Shown: one piece after another, positions 1 to 8,612 of the stretch
Position numbering within the stretch: position 1 is the stretch's first letter
Layout of the letters: each line of letters begins with the position of its first letter
NCBI RefSeq assembly: GCF_018596335.1
Contig: NZ_JAHEPS010000010.1
Location: 1 to 64,000, forward strand
Direction of reading: 5' to 3'
DNA: 64,000 nt
Origin: Shewanella jiangmenensis
GTDB taxonomy: Bacteria; Pseudomonadota; Gammaproteobacteria; Enterobacterales; Shewanellaceae
Notes under the pieces: generated by a model
The model's database searches: none
Seen by the model: the letters and a program-made list of their open reading frames with translations, nothing else
What the model was told of the DNA's origin: nothing
Position numbers and translations under genes: made by a program

Positions 1-16
1 CCGCGTAGCTCCACCA
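1..16 (+). tRNA. tRNA-Ala (3' end only, cut by window edge)
   Basis: The first 16 bases match the last 16 bases, including CCA, of the two complete tRNA-Ala(GGC) genes at 281-356 and 475-550. The rest of the gene lies before the window. It is followed by the same 34-base spacer and tRNA-Glu as the copy at 281-466. Confidence 0.9.
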
Positions 17-50
17 AATACGCGTTCACGGCGTTAATCGTGAGTCCGGG

Positions 51-126
51 GTCCCCTTCGTCTAGAGGCCTAGGACACCGCCCTTTCACGGCGGTAACAG
101 GGGTTCGAATCCCCTAGGGGATGCCA
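51..126 (+). tRNA. tRNA-Glu (anticodon TTC)
   Basis: This 76-base cloverleaf has acceptor arm GTCCCCT/AGGGGAT, anticodon stem CCGCC/GGCGG around loop CTTTCAC (anticodon TTC), and T arm AGGGG-TTCGAAT-CCCCT. CCA is encoded. The sequence is identical to the gene at 391-466. It belongs to a co-transcribed Ala-Glu array. Confidence 0.97.
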
Positions 127-182
127 ATTTTTGCTGAGTTTCGTAAAACCAGTGCTCGTCACCGAGGATAACAGTGGTCCGG

Positions 183-272
183 GTCCCCTTCGTCTAGAGG
201 CCTAGGACACCGCCCACCTTCTTTGGGTAGAGAGTCGGCGGTAACAGGGGTTTGAATCCTCTGGCAAATACC
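183..272 (+). pseudogene. decayed tRNA-Glu copy with enlarged anticodon loop
   Basis: The 5' half is identical to the intact tRNA-Glu genes from the acceptor strand through the D arm and the first strand of the anticodon stem. The loop between CCGCC and GGCGG is 22 bases instead of 7. The T loop reads TTTGAAT instead of TTCGAAT, losing the conserved C56. The 3' acceptor strand (GGCAAAT) no longer pairs with GTCCCCT at three or more positions. CCA follows an altered discriminator region. The most likely reading is a non-functional tRNA relic. The added 15 bases are too short for a self-splicing intron. Confidence 0.8.
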
Positions 273-280
273 ATAATTTT

Positions 281-356
<76 letters not shown>

Positions 357-390
357 AATACGCGTTCACGGCGTTAATCGTGAGTCCGGG

Positions 391-466
391 GTCCCCTTCG
401 TCTAGAGGCCTAGGACACCGCCCTTTCACGGCGGTAACAGGGGTTCGAATCCCCTAGGGGATGCCA
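391..466 (+). tRNA. tRNA-Glu (anticodon TTC)
   Basis: Complete tRNA-Glu identical to 51-126. The flanking 34-base spacer back to tRNA-Ala is also identical to the one after position 16, so 341-466 is an exact duplicate of 1-126. Confidence 0.97.
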
Positions 467-474
467 AAAATTTT

Positions 475-550
<76 letters not shown>

Positions 551-556
551 AATTTT

Positions 557-585
557 AAACCACCTTCACGGGTGGTTTTTTGTTT
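557..585 (+). terminator. intrinsic terminator of the tRNA array
   Basis: An eight-base-pair stem AAACCACC/GGTGGTTT with loop TTCACG runs into a T-rich tract. It starts six bases after the CCA of the last tRNA-Ala. Confidence 0.9.
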
Positions 586-815
586 TTGGCGTTCAGCACA
601 CTGTTGCTGATCCAGACGCCCTGTCTTGTTTGGTGCTGTCCTGCCTTATCAATTTCATTCCCTTAGCAGCGTGTTTGCTGAAGCGGCTGTCGGTTATCCA
701 ATTCCCTGCATTGTTTCAACTGCCACTTGACCTCTGTAGCGCCAGAGCCTCGGGACAGGGCGTGGTGGAAATGGGAAGGACGCTAAAAGGATGCAGAGGT
801 TTACCGGCCCAAAAC
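586..815. other. gene-free spacer between tRNA array and ABC transporter
   Basis: Only an 89-codon reading frame (630-899) spans this stretch. It has no convincing ribosome binding site and runs through the terminator at 816-845, so I do not call a gene. I see nothing else recognisable here. Confidence 0.6.
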
Positions 816-845
816 AAAAAGACCCTGATTGTTCGGGGCCTTTTT
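816..845 (-). terminator. terminator of the ABC transporter gene
   Basis: Stem AAAAAG-A-CCCTGA and TCGGGG-C-CTTTTT with one A/C mismatch and loop TTGT. A/T runs on both sides would let it work in both directions. It lies about 75 bases after the stop of the minus-strand ABC gene. Confidence 0.8.
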
Positions 846-921
846 CTCATTTGTATGTGTTGCGTACGAGCGGCGTATGTTCCAAAAGCCAGTCAGTAAA
901 GCTTAGCTGTGTCTGGGCACG

Positions 922-2760
922 TTACTCAGTGCCGAGGAAGCCTCCGGTCTGGTGCGCCCACAGCTGAGCATAAATGCCGCCTTGCTCAATCAGCTCTCTG
1001 TGGCTGCCTTGCTCAACAATTTTACCCTCATCGAGCACGATAAGGCGGTCCATTGCGGCAATCGTTGATAATCGGTGGGCGATGGCAATCACGGTTTTGC
1101 CTTCCATCAGCTGATACAGGCTCTCCTGAATGGCCGCTTCGACTTCGGAGTCGAGCGCAGAGGTGGCCTCATCAAGAATAAGAATGGGCGCATCCTTAAG
1201 CAGCACCCGGGCAATGGCAATGCGCTGGCGCTGACCTCCCGAGAGTTTTACGCCGCGCTCGCCGACCATGGCATCGAGCCCATGGTTACCCGCAGGATCC
1301 GACAGATTGTCGATAAACTCTTTTGCCTGCGAGCGCGAAATGGCGCTTAACAGCTCGGCTTCAGTCGCATCCGGGCGGCCATAGAGAATGTTTTCCCGAA
1401 TAGTGCGGTGTAAAAGCGAAGTGTCCTGGGTCACCATGCCGATGTTTGCGCGCAGCGAATCCTGGCTGACACTGTTGATTGCCTGATCGTCAATGCGGAT
1501 TTCGCCGCGCTCGACATCGTAAAAGCGCATCAAGAGGTTTACCAGCGTCGATTTACCGGCACCTGAGCGGCCGACCAGCCCGACTTTTTCGCCTGCACGA
1601 ATGTCGAGTTTGAGCCCCTCAATCACGCCGCTCACTTCGCCATAATGAAAGCTCACGTCATCAAAGCTGATTTTGCCTTCAGTCACCCGAAGCGGCTGCG
1701 CCGCCGGCGCATCGACAATCTGCGTGGGTTTGGAGAGGGTATTCATGCCGTCTATCACTGTGCCGACGTTTTCAAACAGCGAGCTGACTTCCCACATTAT
1801 CCATTGGCTCATGCCATTAAGGCGCAGCGCCAGACTGACGGCAATCGCAATTGCGCCTATGGTGATGGCCTGCTCGGTCCACAGCGCAATGGCGATGGCG
1901 GCCACCGCAAATACCAGCACATAGTTGATGACCTGCACACTGACGTTAAGCCCGGTAACCAGTCGCATCTGGCGATAAACTGTGTCCAGAAATCCGCTCA
2001 TCGCATCGCGGGCGTAGGCCGCTTCACGCTGATTGTGGGAAAAGAGCTTCACGGTTGAGATATTGGTGTAACTGTCGACAATCCGGCCGGTCATGGTGGA
2101 GCGCGCATCGGCCTGCTCGGTCGATACGGTTTTAAGCCGCGGGATGAAGTACCACTGCAGGCCGATATAGAATACGAGCCAGGCCAGCATCGGCAGCATC
2201 AAACGCCAGTCACTTTTGGCGATAATCACCAGCATCGACGTGAAATACACCAGAATGTACACGGCGACATCCAACAGCTTCATCACGCTTTCCCGCACCG
2301 CAAGCGCGGTTTGCATCACCTTGGTCGCAATGCGGCCGGCAAACTCATTTTGGTAAAAACCAATACTTTGGCGCAGCAAATAGCGGTGTGCGAGCCAGCG
2401 AATTGACATCGGATAATTGCCAAGCAGACTCTGATAGGCAATCAGTGCATGCAGCAACACCAGCAAAGGGATCGCGACCAATACCAAAAGCGTCATGCCA
2501 AGCAGGGTACGGCCTTCTTCCTGCAGCAGGGTGGCGGGATCTTTGGTGGCAAGCCAGTCCACCAATTGGCCCATAAAGCCAAACAGCGACACTTCAAGCA
2601 TCGCGAGCAGCGCCGTAAGCACCGACATGGTGATGAGCGGCACTTCAAAGCCTTTGGTGTAATGGCGGCAGAAGGCAAACAGGGTTGCTGGGGGCTGGCT
2701 CGGCTCGGTGTCCGGCAGCGGCGTCGTCCAGCGTTCAAATAATTGATACAGGGTTTTCAT
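922..2760 (-). CDS. ABC exporter, fused permease and ATPase (MsbA/MdlB-like)
   Basis: A 612-residue half-transporter expected to export a hydrophobic or lipid-like substrate across the inner membrane as a homodimer; the substrate is unknown. Residues about 35-330 form the six-helix type I exporter domain. The ATPase domain shows Walker A GRSGAGKST (near 396), signature LSGGQRQ (near 506), Walker B ILILDEATSALD (near 525) and the H-loop His in IAIAHRL. I chose the ATG at 2760 because AAGGAAG precedes it and the usual N-terminus (MKTLYQLF) starts there. An upstream ATG at 2853 would add 31 untypical residues. It is transcribed alone, divergent from the alkylation-repair genes. Confidence 0.9.
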   Translation of the reverse strand: MKTLYQLFERWTTPLPDTEPSQPPATLFAFCRHYTKGFEVPLITMSVLTALLAMLEVSLFGFMGQLVDWLATKDPATLLQEEGRTLLGMTLLVLVAIPLLVLLHALIAYQSLLGNYPMSIRWLAHRYLLRQSIGFYQNEFAGRIATKVMQTALAVRESVMKLLDVAVYILVYFTSMLVIIAKSDWRLMLPMLAWLVFYIGLQWYFIPRLKTVSTEQADARSTMTGRIVDSYTNISTVKLFSHNQREAAYARDAMSGFLDTVYRQMRLVTGLNVSVQVINYVLVFAVAAIAIALWTEQAITIGAIAIAVSLALRLNGMSQWIMWEVSSLFENVGTVIDGMNTLSKPTQIVDAPAAQPLRVTEGKISFDDVSFHYGEVSGVIEGLKLDIRAGEKVGLVGRSGAGKSTLVNLLMRFYDVERGEIRIDDQAINSVSQDSLRANIGMVTQDTSLLHRTIRENILYGRPDATEAELLSAISRSQAKEFIDNLSDPAGNHGLDAMVGERGVKLSGGQRQRIAIARVLLKDAPILILDEATSALDSEVEAAIQESLYQLMEGKTVIAIAHRLSTIAAMDRLIVLDEGKIVEQGSHRELIEQGGIYAQLWAHQTGGFLGTE

Positions 2761-2854
2761 CTTGGGCTTCCTTGGCACACAGCAATGCAGCATATCGTAA
2801 ATTAAGGTTCTGTCTTCGATAAAAATGCCGATTTTTGCGTCCGTCTCCGTCATT

Positions 2855-2902
2855 GATTATTTGATTGCTTATTTGATTGGCTACTTGATTGGTTATTTGT
2901 AA
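2855..2902. repeat. 12-bp tandem repeat, four degenerate copies
   Basis: Four consecutive units related to GATTATTTGATT, at 2855-2866, 2867-2878, 2879-2890 and 2891-2902, lie upstream of the ABC transporter start in the divergent spacer. They may spread promoter elements apart. No function is evident. Confidence 0.8.
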
Positions 2903-3021
2903 GTCGCAAAGCCCTCAGGTCCATTAACCCTAAATTCAATTGAGGGCCGTTTTCCGCTGGTTGAGGGATCGCGGGCGCGCTAAAGTGACACAACGAATGA
3001 TGAAACCGGGTCCGCCCACAG

Positions 3022-4971
3022 ATGCCAGCCAAGAATGACGCTATAACTTTGCCTAAGCAGGAGCTGACCAAGAGTCTTCGCAAAGGCCAATCCAAGCCCG
3101 AGCGAAAAGACCAGCGCAAACCAGAATGCAAAGGCCAACCAGAACCCAAAAGCCAACTCGTGCAAGCTAAAGTGCCACACAATGGCCAAAGCGGCGCGCG
3201 TTGCCCTGATAATGACGTGTGCCAGCGGGCGCGCCTGAGCCGCGATGCGCGGTTTGACGGGGTGTTTTTTGTCGGTGTGTTTTCCACCGGCATTTATTGT
3301 CGCCCCGTGTGTCCGGCGCCGCTGCCAAAAGAAGACAACGTGCGCTACTTTGCCAGCGCCCAGGAGGCCGCGGCCGCAGGGCTTCGGCCCTGTCTTCGCT
3401 GCCGCCCTGAATCGGCGCCGGGCTCGGCACCCTGGCGCGGCACGGCAACGACCCTTGGCCGGGCGATGGCGCTGATTGATGCCGGTGCACTTAATGCGGC
3501 AATAGACAGTGAGCCAGATGGCAGCGCCATAGAAGCGCTGGCGGCGCGGCTTGGCGTTGGCAGTCGCTACCTTCGTAAGCTGTTTCAGGAGCAGCTGGGT
3601 ATGTCGCCCAAGGCCTACGGCGATTATCGGCGCCTCTTGCTCGCCAAGGCGCTTTTGCATCAAACCCAATTGCCGATGTCCGAGGTCGCATTTGCCGCAG
3701 GCTTCGGGTCGCTGCGCCGCTTTAATGAAGTGTTTCGCGATAAACTGGCGCTTACGCCGGCATCGCTGCGCCGAAGCACGGCTTTGCCACAATCTCAAGA
3801 ACCTGGCTGTGCGACCGACAGCAGCCATGTACGAACGACTAAAGAGGTAAGCAGCAATACAAGCATAAACATAGGTACACAGGAGGCGTGCAGGGTGCTC
3901 ACGGCCGACATTCGCTTAACCTTAAGTTTCCGGCCGCCTTACGATTTTATGGCGCTGCGGCAGTTTTTTATGGCGCGCGCGATAAATGGCAATGAATGGT
4001 TTGTTGATGCGGCAGGCGAGCCCTGCATCGGCAAAGCTCTGAGCATCGGGCCGCTTAACGGCTACTTCGAAGCATCGCCCATCAAGGGTAAGCATGCGCT
4101 GATGGTCAGCATCTATCCCGGGCCTGAGCTTGGCAACCTGAGTGCGTTTCTTTCGCAAATCCGCCGGGTGCTGGATTTGGATGCAAACCTTGGCGTAATT
4201 GAGGCGCATATCAGCGATGCGATTAAGTCTCTGATCCCAAAGGCACGGCTTCAGCAGTCTGAAGATGGCGGCGATGAAACGCGCGCCTTTGATTTACGTG
4301 CGTTAGGCATGCAGGTGAATTCACTGCCGGGGGCCGGCAGCTATTTTGAAGCCTGTTGCCGCGCAGTGCTCGGTCAGCAGGTGAGTTTGACTCAGGCCAC
4401 ATCGTTACTGAATGCGCTGGTGGACGAAGTGGGGGAGACGGTAACGCTTGGCTCCCGCGAGTGCCGGCTGTTTCCGACACCGGCGGCGGTTGCGGGCGCC
4501 GAGCTCGCCACCCTTAAAATGCCCGGTGCTCGTAAACTTGCCCTGAACCGGCTCGGTGCACTGTTTGCCGGTACCGCGTTATGCGAGCTTGCAGAAAAAG
4601 CCGAAGGCATTATCGCAGACAAGGCCAGTAGCGATAGCGCAGAAAAGCATAACGGCATTCGCGCTGACGGGCTTGGCAATAGCGCTGACAAGGGCACCGA
4701 GCTGCTGGAGCCAACCGAAGCCTCTCTCCTTGCGCTTAAGGGCATAGGCCCCTGGACGGTAAACTACGCCAGCATGCGCGGTTTATCGTCGCCGGATGTG
4801 TTGCTTGATGGCGATTTGATTGTACGTCAGCGCCTTGAATTGTGCGGTCTTGCCGAGATGTTGCCAGTGCTTAAGTCGCGGGTATCACCCTGGGGCAGTT
4901 ACCTCACGTTAATGCTGTGGCATATGGATGCAGACGTGCTGAAGACGCTGAAATCAACGCTAATCAAATAA
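3022..4971 (+). CDS. Ada-type regulator fused to AlkA-type 3-methyladenine DNA glycosylase
   Basis: A bifunctional alkylation-repair protein of 649 residues. The Ada zinc domain has Cys93, Cys97, Cys124 and Cys127 (IYCRPVCPA and LRPCLRC); Cys93 matches the methyl-accepting Cys of E. coli Ada. An AraC-type helix-turn-helix follows at about 135-255. The AlkA N-domain and helix-hairpin-helix glycosylase run from about 295 to 645, with LKGIGPWTVNY and catalytic Asp598 (in LLDGDLIVRQR). Two parts are odd. Residues 21-44 are three 8-residue repeats (KGQSKPER type), so the true start may lie downstream. Residues 524-562 are a repetitive insertion before the hairpin motif. The gene precedes ogt by 26 bases, so co-regulation on alkylation damage is likely. 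Confidence 0.88.
   Translation: MPAKNDAITLPKQELTKSLRKGQSKPERKDQRKPECKGQPEPKSQLVQAKVPHNGQSGARCPDNDVCQRARLSRDARFDGVFFVGVFSTGIYCRPVCPAPLPKEDNVRYFASAQEAAAAGLRPCLRCRPESAPGSAPWRGTATTLGRAMALIDAGALNAAIDSEPDGSAIEALAARLGVGSRYLRKLFQEQLGMSPKAYGDYRRLLLAKALLHQTQLPMSEVAFAAGFGSLRRFNEVFRDKLALTPASLRRSTALPQSQEPGCATDSSHVRTTKEVSSNTSINIGTQEACRVLTADIRLTLSFRPPYDFMALRQFFMARAINGNEWFVDAAGEPCIGKALSIGPLNGYFEASPIKGKHALMVSIYPGPELGNLSAFLSQIRRVLDLDANLGVIEAHISDAIKSLIPKARLQQSEDGGDETRAFDLRALGMQVNSLPGAGSYFEACCRAVLGQQVSLTQATSLLNALVDEVGETVTLGSRECRLFPTPAAVAGAELATLKMPGARKLALNRLGALFAGTALCELAEKAEGIIADKASSDSAEKHNGIRADGLGNSADKGTELLEPTEASLLALKGIGPWTVNYASMRGLSSPDVLLDGDLIVRQRLELCGLAEMLPVLKSRVSPWGSYLTLMLWHMDADVLKTLKSTLIK
3082..3153 (+). repeat. 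24-bp tandem repeat, three copies, in the Ada/AlkA N-terminus
   Basis: Three degenerate 24-base units encode KGQSKPER, KDQRKPEC and KGQPEPKS. The unit is in frame and lies before the conserved Ada domain, so it is either a disordered extension or untranslated leader. Confidence 0.8.
4591..4683 (+). repeat. 45/48-bp degenerate repeat inside the glycosylase domain
   Basis: Two units encode the related stretches AEKAEGIIADKASSDS and AEKHNGIRADGLGNS, followed by a third partial ADKGTEL. The insertion lies just before the helix-hairpin-helix, where AlkA proteins normally have a short linker. Confidence 0.75.
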
Positions 4972-4997
4972 AAATCAGATAATAAGGATAAAAGACT

Positions 4998-5564
4998 ATG
5001 CAAACTCAAGCGGGTGGATGCCACTTTTCTTCCCCGGCACTGTCTTCGCCGGCACTGTTTTCCCCTGCACTGTGCGCGGCGGCGCGTGAAGTCATTACGC
5101 CGATTGGCCGCTTCTGGCTTGCAGCGAGCGCCAATGGCCTGATGCAGCTTGCCTGTGAGCTTGCGCCCTCGACGCTGAAGGAATTAACCCTTACTGCCAG
5201 CGAGCAGGACATCCAGGCCGCGAACGCTCACCTTGATGATGCCTGTGGCCAGCTTGAGGCCTATCTCGCTGGCAGACGGCAGACGTTCAGCCTCGCCCTT
5301 GCGCCCAAAGGCACTGAGTTTCAGCGCGCGGTCTGGCAGCAACTGGTTGCTATCCCGTTTGGCGACACGCAAAGCTACTCGCAAATCGCCACCGCCATTG
5401 GTCGCCCCAAGGCCGTACGGGCGGTCGGCGCGGCAAACGGCGCCAATCCCATCGCCATCATAGTGCCCTGCCACAGGGTGATAGGGAAAAATGGTACTCT
5501 CACCGGCTATGCCTGGGGCCTTGAGATGAAGTCGGCGCTGCTGGCGCTGGAATCGGCCCGCTGA
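4998..5564 (+). CDS. ogt: methylated-DNA--protein-cysteine methyltransferase
   Basis: A suicide repair enzyme that transfers the alkyl group from O6-alkylguanine to its own Cys158, in the hallmark PCHRVIG followed by NGTLTGYAWGLEMK. The DNA-binding winged helix (FGDTQSYSQIATAIGRPKAVRAVGAANG) lies upstream. It has 188 residues, slightly longer than E. coli Ogt because the N-terminus carries a threefold SSPAL/FSPAL repeat. AAGGA precedes the ATG. It is probably co-transcribed with the Ada/AlkA fusion gene. The Ada-type acceptor Cys and this Cys158 together reproduce the two activities that E. coli Ada carries in one chain. Confidence 0.92.
   Translation: MQTQAGGCHFSSPALSSPALFSPALCAAAREVITPIGRFWLAASANGLMQLACELAPSTLKELTLTASEQDIQAANAHLDDACGQLEAYLAGRRQTFSLALAPKGTEFQRAVWQQLVAIPFGDTQSYSQIATAIGRPKAVRAVGAANGANPIAIIVPCHRVIGKNGTLTGYAWGLEMKSALLALESAR
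5028..5072 (+). repeat. 15-bp tandem repeat, three copies, in ogt
   Basis: Three units of the type TCTTCGCCGGCACTG encode SSPAL-SSPAL-FSPAL near the N-terminus of Ogt, outside the conserved fold. Confidence 0.85.
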
Positions 5565-5674
5565 GCAGGCAGTGCTTTTAGCCGCAGACAACAGGTAAAA
5601 AAACTGCGTTTTATCAAGTCAGACTTTGGCCGCCTTCTGGCATAATGGTGTCAGATTGGTGGTTGGGGACTGAA

Positions 5675-6142
5675 ATGAAACATCTGTACTGGATGGTTGA
5701 CGGGGTGCTGGCCGGACGCTGCGGCCCTTGCAGTGAGCCGTGGGATCTGGCGCAGCTTAAACAGTCAGGGATTGGCGCCGTGGTGTCTTTGTGTGAGGTG
5801 GCGGGGGATTTATCGGTATTTGCCGACGCCGGGCTTGAGCATCTGTATCTGCCGATGGCGCGCAACGTACCGCCCACCGACGCAGATTTGCAGATAGCTG
5901 CCGATATTATGCAGCGCTCGCTTGGCTGGATTGCCGAGCGGGAGCTTCGCGGCGTGCCTGTGCTGGTGCATTGCAGCCTGGGTAACGATCGCACCGGCCT
6001 TTTGCTCGCATCTTACCTGATGATGCAGGGCGCAGCGCCCGTGCATGCGGTCAGTCAGGTGCGAAGCTACCGGGACGCGGCATTTACTGCCGAAGGCTGG
6101 GATCAATTCGTATACGATGTGTTATATTCAATTCAAAGTTAA
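5675..6142 (+). CDS. dual-specificity / tyrosine-type protein phosphatase
   Basis: A 155-residue cysteine phosphatase with the signature HCSLGNDRTG. Cys100 is the nucleophile and Arg106 binds phosphate. A general-acid candidate lies upstream in the ARNVPPTDADLQ segment. It has no signal peptide, so it is probably cytoplasmic. The start at 5675 follows GGGGA with good spacing; the ATG at 5645 lacks a site. The substrate is unknown. It lies 30 bases upstream of the phospholipase D gene and may be transcribed with it. Confidence 0.85.
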   Translation: MKHLYWMVDGVLAGRCGPCSEPWDLAQLKQSGIGAVVSLCEVAGDLSVFADAGLEHLYLPMARNVPPTDADLQIAADIMQRSLGWIAERELRGVPVLVHCSLGNDRTGLLLASYLMMQGAAPVHAVSQVRSYRDAAFTAEGWDQFVYDVLYSIQS

Positions 6143-6172
6143 TCCATTTGAAATTAAACGGAATTCAATTCA

Positions 6173-7696
6173 ATGGCGCGACCGGTATCCTGGCATTCGT
6201 TTTGGGTAATGTTGCTTGGCTGTGTCACCCTCGGTGGCTGCGCGAGCTTGCCGCCGCAGGAAGCGCGGCCGCAAACCCTTAAGCTCACCTCAGCGCCGGA
6301 TAGCCGGATTGCCGGTTATCTGGCTGAGCCGCTCGCGGCGCACCCGGGTAAAAGCGCGGTGCTTGCGCTGTTTGAAGGGCTCGATGCCATGGTGGCGCGC
6401 CTTGCGCTTATTCAGGCGGCCGAGACCAGCATTGACCTGCAGTACTATATCTTTCGAAACGATGACACCGGCCGTTTGATTGCCTGGCAATTGCTCGAGG
6501 CCGCCGATCGCGGCGTGCGGGTGCGGCTGCTGCTTGACGATACCGCGAGCGCCACCATCGACCGCCAGCTTGCCATCATTGCCAAACACCCGAATATTTC
6601 GGTCAGGCTTTACAATCCCTCGGCGCACCGGACGCTGCGTACGTTGTCGTTTCTTGGCGATTTTGCCCGCATGAACCATCGGATGCACAACAAGTCACTC
6701 ACGGTGGATAACCGCCTGAGTGTGGTGGGCGGGCGCAATATCGGCAACGAGTACTTCTCCAACGATGAATCCGTGGAGTTTGGCGATTTGGATTTGCTGC
6801 TCGCTGGCCCTGTGGTGGATGAAGTATCGGATCAGTTTGATGCCTACTGGAATGCGCCTTCTACCTATGGCGTGGAGCAGCTTACTGAGGTGGATGAGCC
6901 TGCCGCCCTTGACGATTTCTATCAAATTGTCGCCTCGCAAAAGCTTGAGCTTGATGGTCATCCTTATCTCACCCGGCTTGCCAAATCGCCGCTGCTGCGG
7001 CACATGGCGGACAATCGCCTCAATTGGTACTTTGGCGATGCAAGGGTGTTGGTTGACCCGCCTGAAAAACGCGAGGGCGATACCCAAAGCTGGATGATCA
7101 CGCCCCTACTTAAAGAGTTTGCCGGGGCACAAAAAAGCGTGGTGGTGATTTCGCCGTATTTTGTGCCCACAGATGAAGGGGTGACGCTGCTGAATAATCT
7201 TGTAAAACGGGGCGTTGCGGTCACGGTTATCACCAACAGCCTTGCCGCCACCGACGTGCTTGCGGTGCATTCGGGTTATTCGGGTTATCGCGAGCGGCTG
7301 CTTCGCGGCGGCGTAAAGCTTTATGAAGTCAAATCCACCGGCCGTAAACCCGGTTACTCCTGGAAAGGCAGCTCCCGCTCAAGCCTGCATGCAAAAAGTT
7401 TCGTGTTTGACGACACCCGGCTGTTTGTCGGCTCATTTAATTTTGATCCGCGCTCTGCCTGGCTTAATACTGAAATGGGGGTGCTGGTTGAGCAGGCCGA
7501 GATGAACAAAGCGCTGCGGGACTGGTTACCGACCTTTTTGCAAAAAAATACCTATGAGCTTAACTTGTCGCCGGACGGCCTTTATTGGCACGATTTGAAG
7601 ACAGGTACCGATATTTATGCCGAGCCACAGGCCGGTTTCTGGCGCCGCCTGATGGCCGATTTTTTGGCGCTGTTTCCCTTGGAATCCCAGCTGTAA
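6173..7696 (+). CDS. phospholipase D-family lipoprotein, ClsC-like
   Basis: 507 residues with two HKD phosphotransfer motifs: H172-K174-D179 in HNKSLTVD and H406-K408-D413 in HAKSFVFD. Each is followed by the usual GS/GG-N segment (VGGRN, VGSFNFD). In this family the two motifs form one active site that moves a phosphatidyl group; ClsC of E. coli makes cardiolipin from phosphatidylglycerol and phosphatidylethanolamine. The N-terminus is a lipoprotein signal with lipobox LGGC (Cys23) followed by Ala, predicting an outer-membrane periplasmic lipoprotein. Whether it is a synthase or a hydrolase cannot be told from sequence. No ymdB/opgC-like partner is adjacent. Confidence 0.85.
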   Translation: MARPVSWHSFWVMLLGCVTLGGCASLPPQEARPQTLKLTSAPDSRIAGYLAEPLAAHPGKSAVLALFEGLDAMVARLALIQAAETSIDLQYYIFRNDDTGRLIAWQLLEAADRGVRVRLLLDDTASATIDRQLAIIAKHPNISVRLYNPSAHRTLRTLSFLGDFARMNHRMHNKSLTVDNRLSVVGGRNIGNEYFSNDESVEFGDLDLLLAGPVVDEVSDQFDAYWNAPSTYGVEQLTEVDEPAALDDFYQIVASQKLELDGHPYLTRLAKSPLLRHMADNRLNWYFGDARVLVDPPEKREGDTQSWMITPLLKEFAGAQKSVVVISPYFVPTDEGVTLLNNLVKRGVAVTVITNSLAATDVLAVHSGYSGYRERLLRGGVKLYEVKSTGRKPGYSWKGSSRSSLHAKSFVFDDTRLFVGSFNFDPRSAWLNTEMGVLVEQAEMNKALRDWLPTFLQKNTYELNLSPDGLYWHDLKTGTDIYAEPQAGFWRRLMADFLALFPLESQL

Positions 7697-7712
7697 CTCG
7701 TGAAGGGGATGT

Positions 7713-8612
7713 ATGAAAAGTAAGGCCAATCAGTCTCAGGGGCTGCTGCTGTTCCATTTGAGCCGGCAACAGCTGTTTGCCATGGGCACGTTGAAAATCC
7801 GTGAGCTGGTGCCCTATACCCATTTGAATGCGCTGCCGCAGCAACACCCATCTGTGCTTGGCACGGCCACTGTGCGCGGCCAGACCATTTCGGTTATCGA
7901 TATGTCGGCGGCGGTGGGGTATCCGCCAATCGCCGAAGAAGAACGCAAAAAGTGCTTTATCATCATCACCGATTGTCAGCGGATGCTGATTGGGTTTTTG
8001 GTGCGTGCCATCGATAAGATAATCGAGTGTAACTGGCGCGATATTCAGTCGCCGCCGGAAAACCTTGGTCGCAACGCTTACCTTACCGGCGTAACCCGCT
8101 ATCAGGACAAGCTGGTTCAATTGCTGGATGTGGAGCTGCTGCTGTCAAAAATCTTCCCCATCAAGGATGACAAGCGTATCGCCATACTCACCGATATTCA
8201 GCGTGAGCAGCTTAAGCCGATGAATGTGCTGCTGGTGGATGACTCCAAGGTCGCGCGCAAGCAGCTTGGGGATGCGCTCGATGCGATTAATATCCCCTAT
8301 CAGGTGTCCGCCAACGGACGTGATGCGCTCGAACTGATGCGCAGCAATGCCGCCGAGGGGCGGCCGGTAAACATTCTGGTGAGCGATATCGAAATGCCGG
8401 GCCTCGATGGTTATGAGCTGGCCTTTGAAGTGAAAAATGATGCACCGCTCGCAGGCGCCTACATCATTTTGCACACCTCGCTGTCGAGCGAAATCAGTGT
8501 CAGTCAAGCCAAGCAGGTCGGCGCCGATGAAGCGCTGACCAAGTTTGATGCCCAGGAGCTGATAGCCGCTATGCTGCGCGGGGTGGACCATCAGCACCAG
8601 CTCCGGGGCTGA
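7713..8612 (+). CDS. cheV: chemotaxis protein CheV
   Basis: A 299-residue coupling protein with a CheW-like domain (about 5-165) and a response-regulator receiver domain (about 172-295). The receiver has acidic residues in LLVDDSK, phospho-acceptor Asp225 (VSDIEMPGLDG) and the switch segment ILHTS and Lys in LTKFD. CheV proteins bridge chemoreceptors and CheA, and their receiver acts as a phosphate sink or adaptation element. The gene is not in a chemotaxis operon here, which is usual for cheV. It starts 16 bases after the phospholipase D stop with AAGGGG upstream of the ATG. Confidence 0.93.
   Translation: MKSKANQSQGLLLFHLSRQQLFAMGTLKIRELVPYTHLNALPQQHPSVLGTATVRGQTISVIDMSAAVGYPPIAEEERKKCFIIITDCQRMLIGFLVRAIDKIIECNWRDIQSPPENLGRNAYLTGVTRYQDKLVQLLDVELLLSKIFPIKDDKRIAILTDIQREQLKPMNVLLVDDSKVARKQLGDALDAINIPYQVSANGRDALELMRSNAAEGRPVNILVSDIEMPGLDGYELAFEVKNDAPLAGAYIILHTSLSSEISVSQAKQVGADEALTKFDAQELIAAMLRGVDHQHQLRG

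Noticed and set aside
183..272. tRNA-Glu with an intron
   Set aside because: The extra 15 bases are far too short for a group I or II intron, and the acceptor stem and C56 are also damaged, so decay explains it better.
630..899. 89-codon frame downstream of the tRNA array
   Set aside because: No ribosome binding site, untypical composition, and it runs through the terminator at 816-845.
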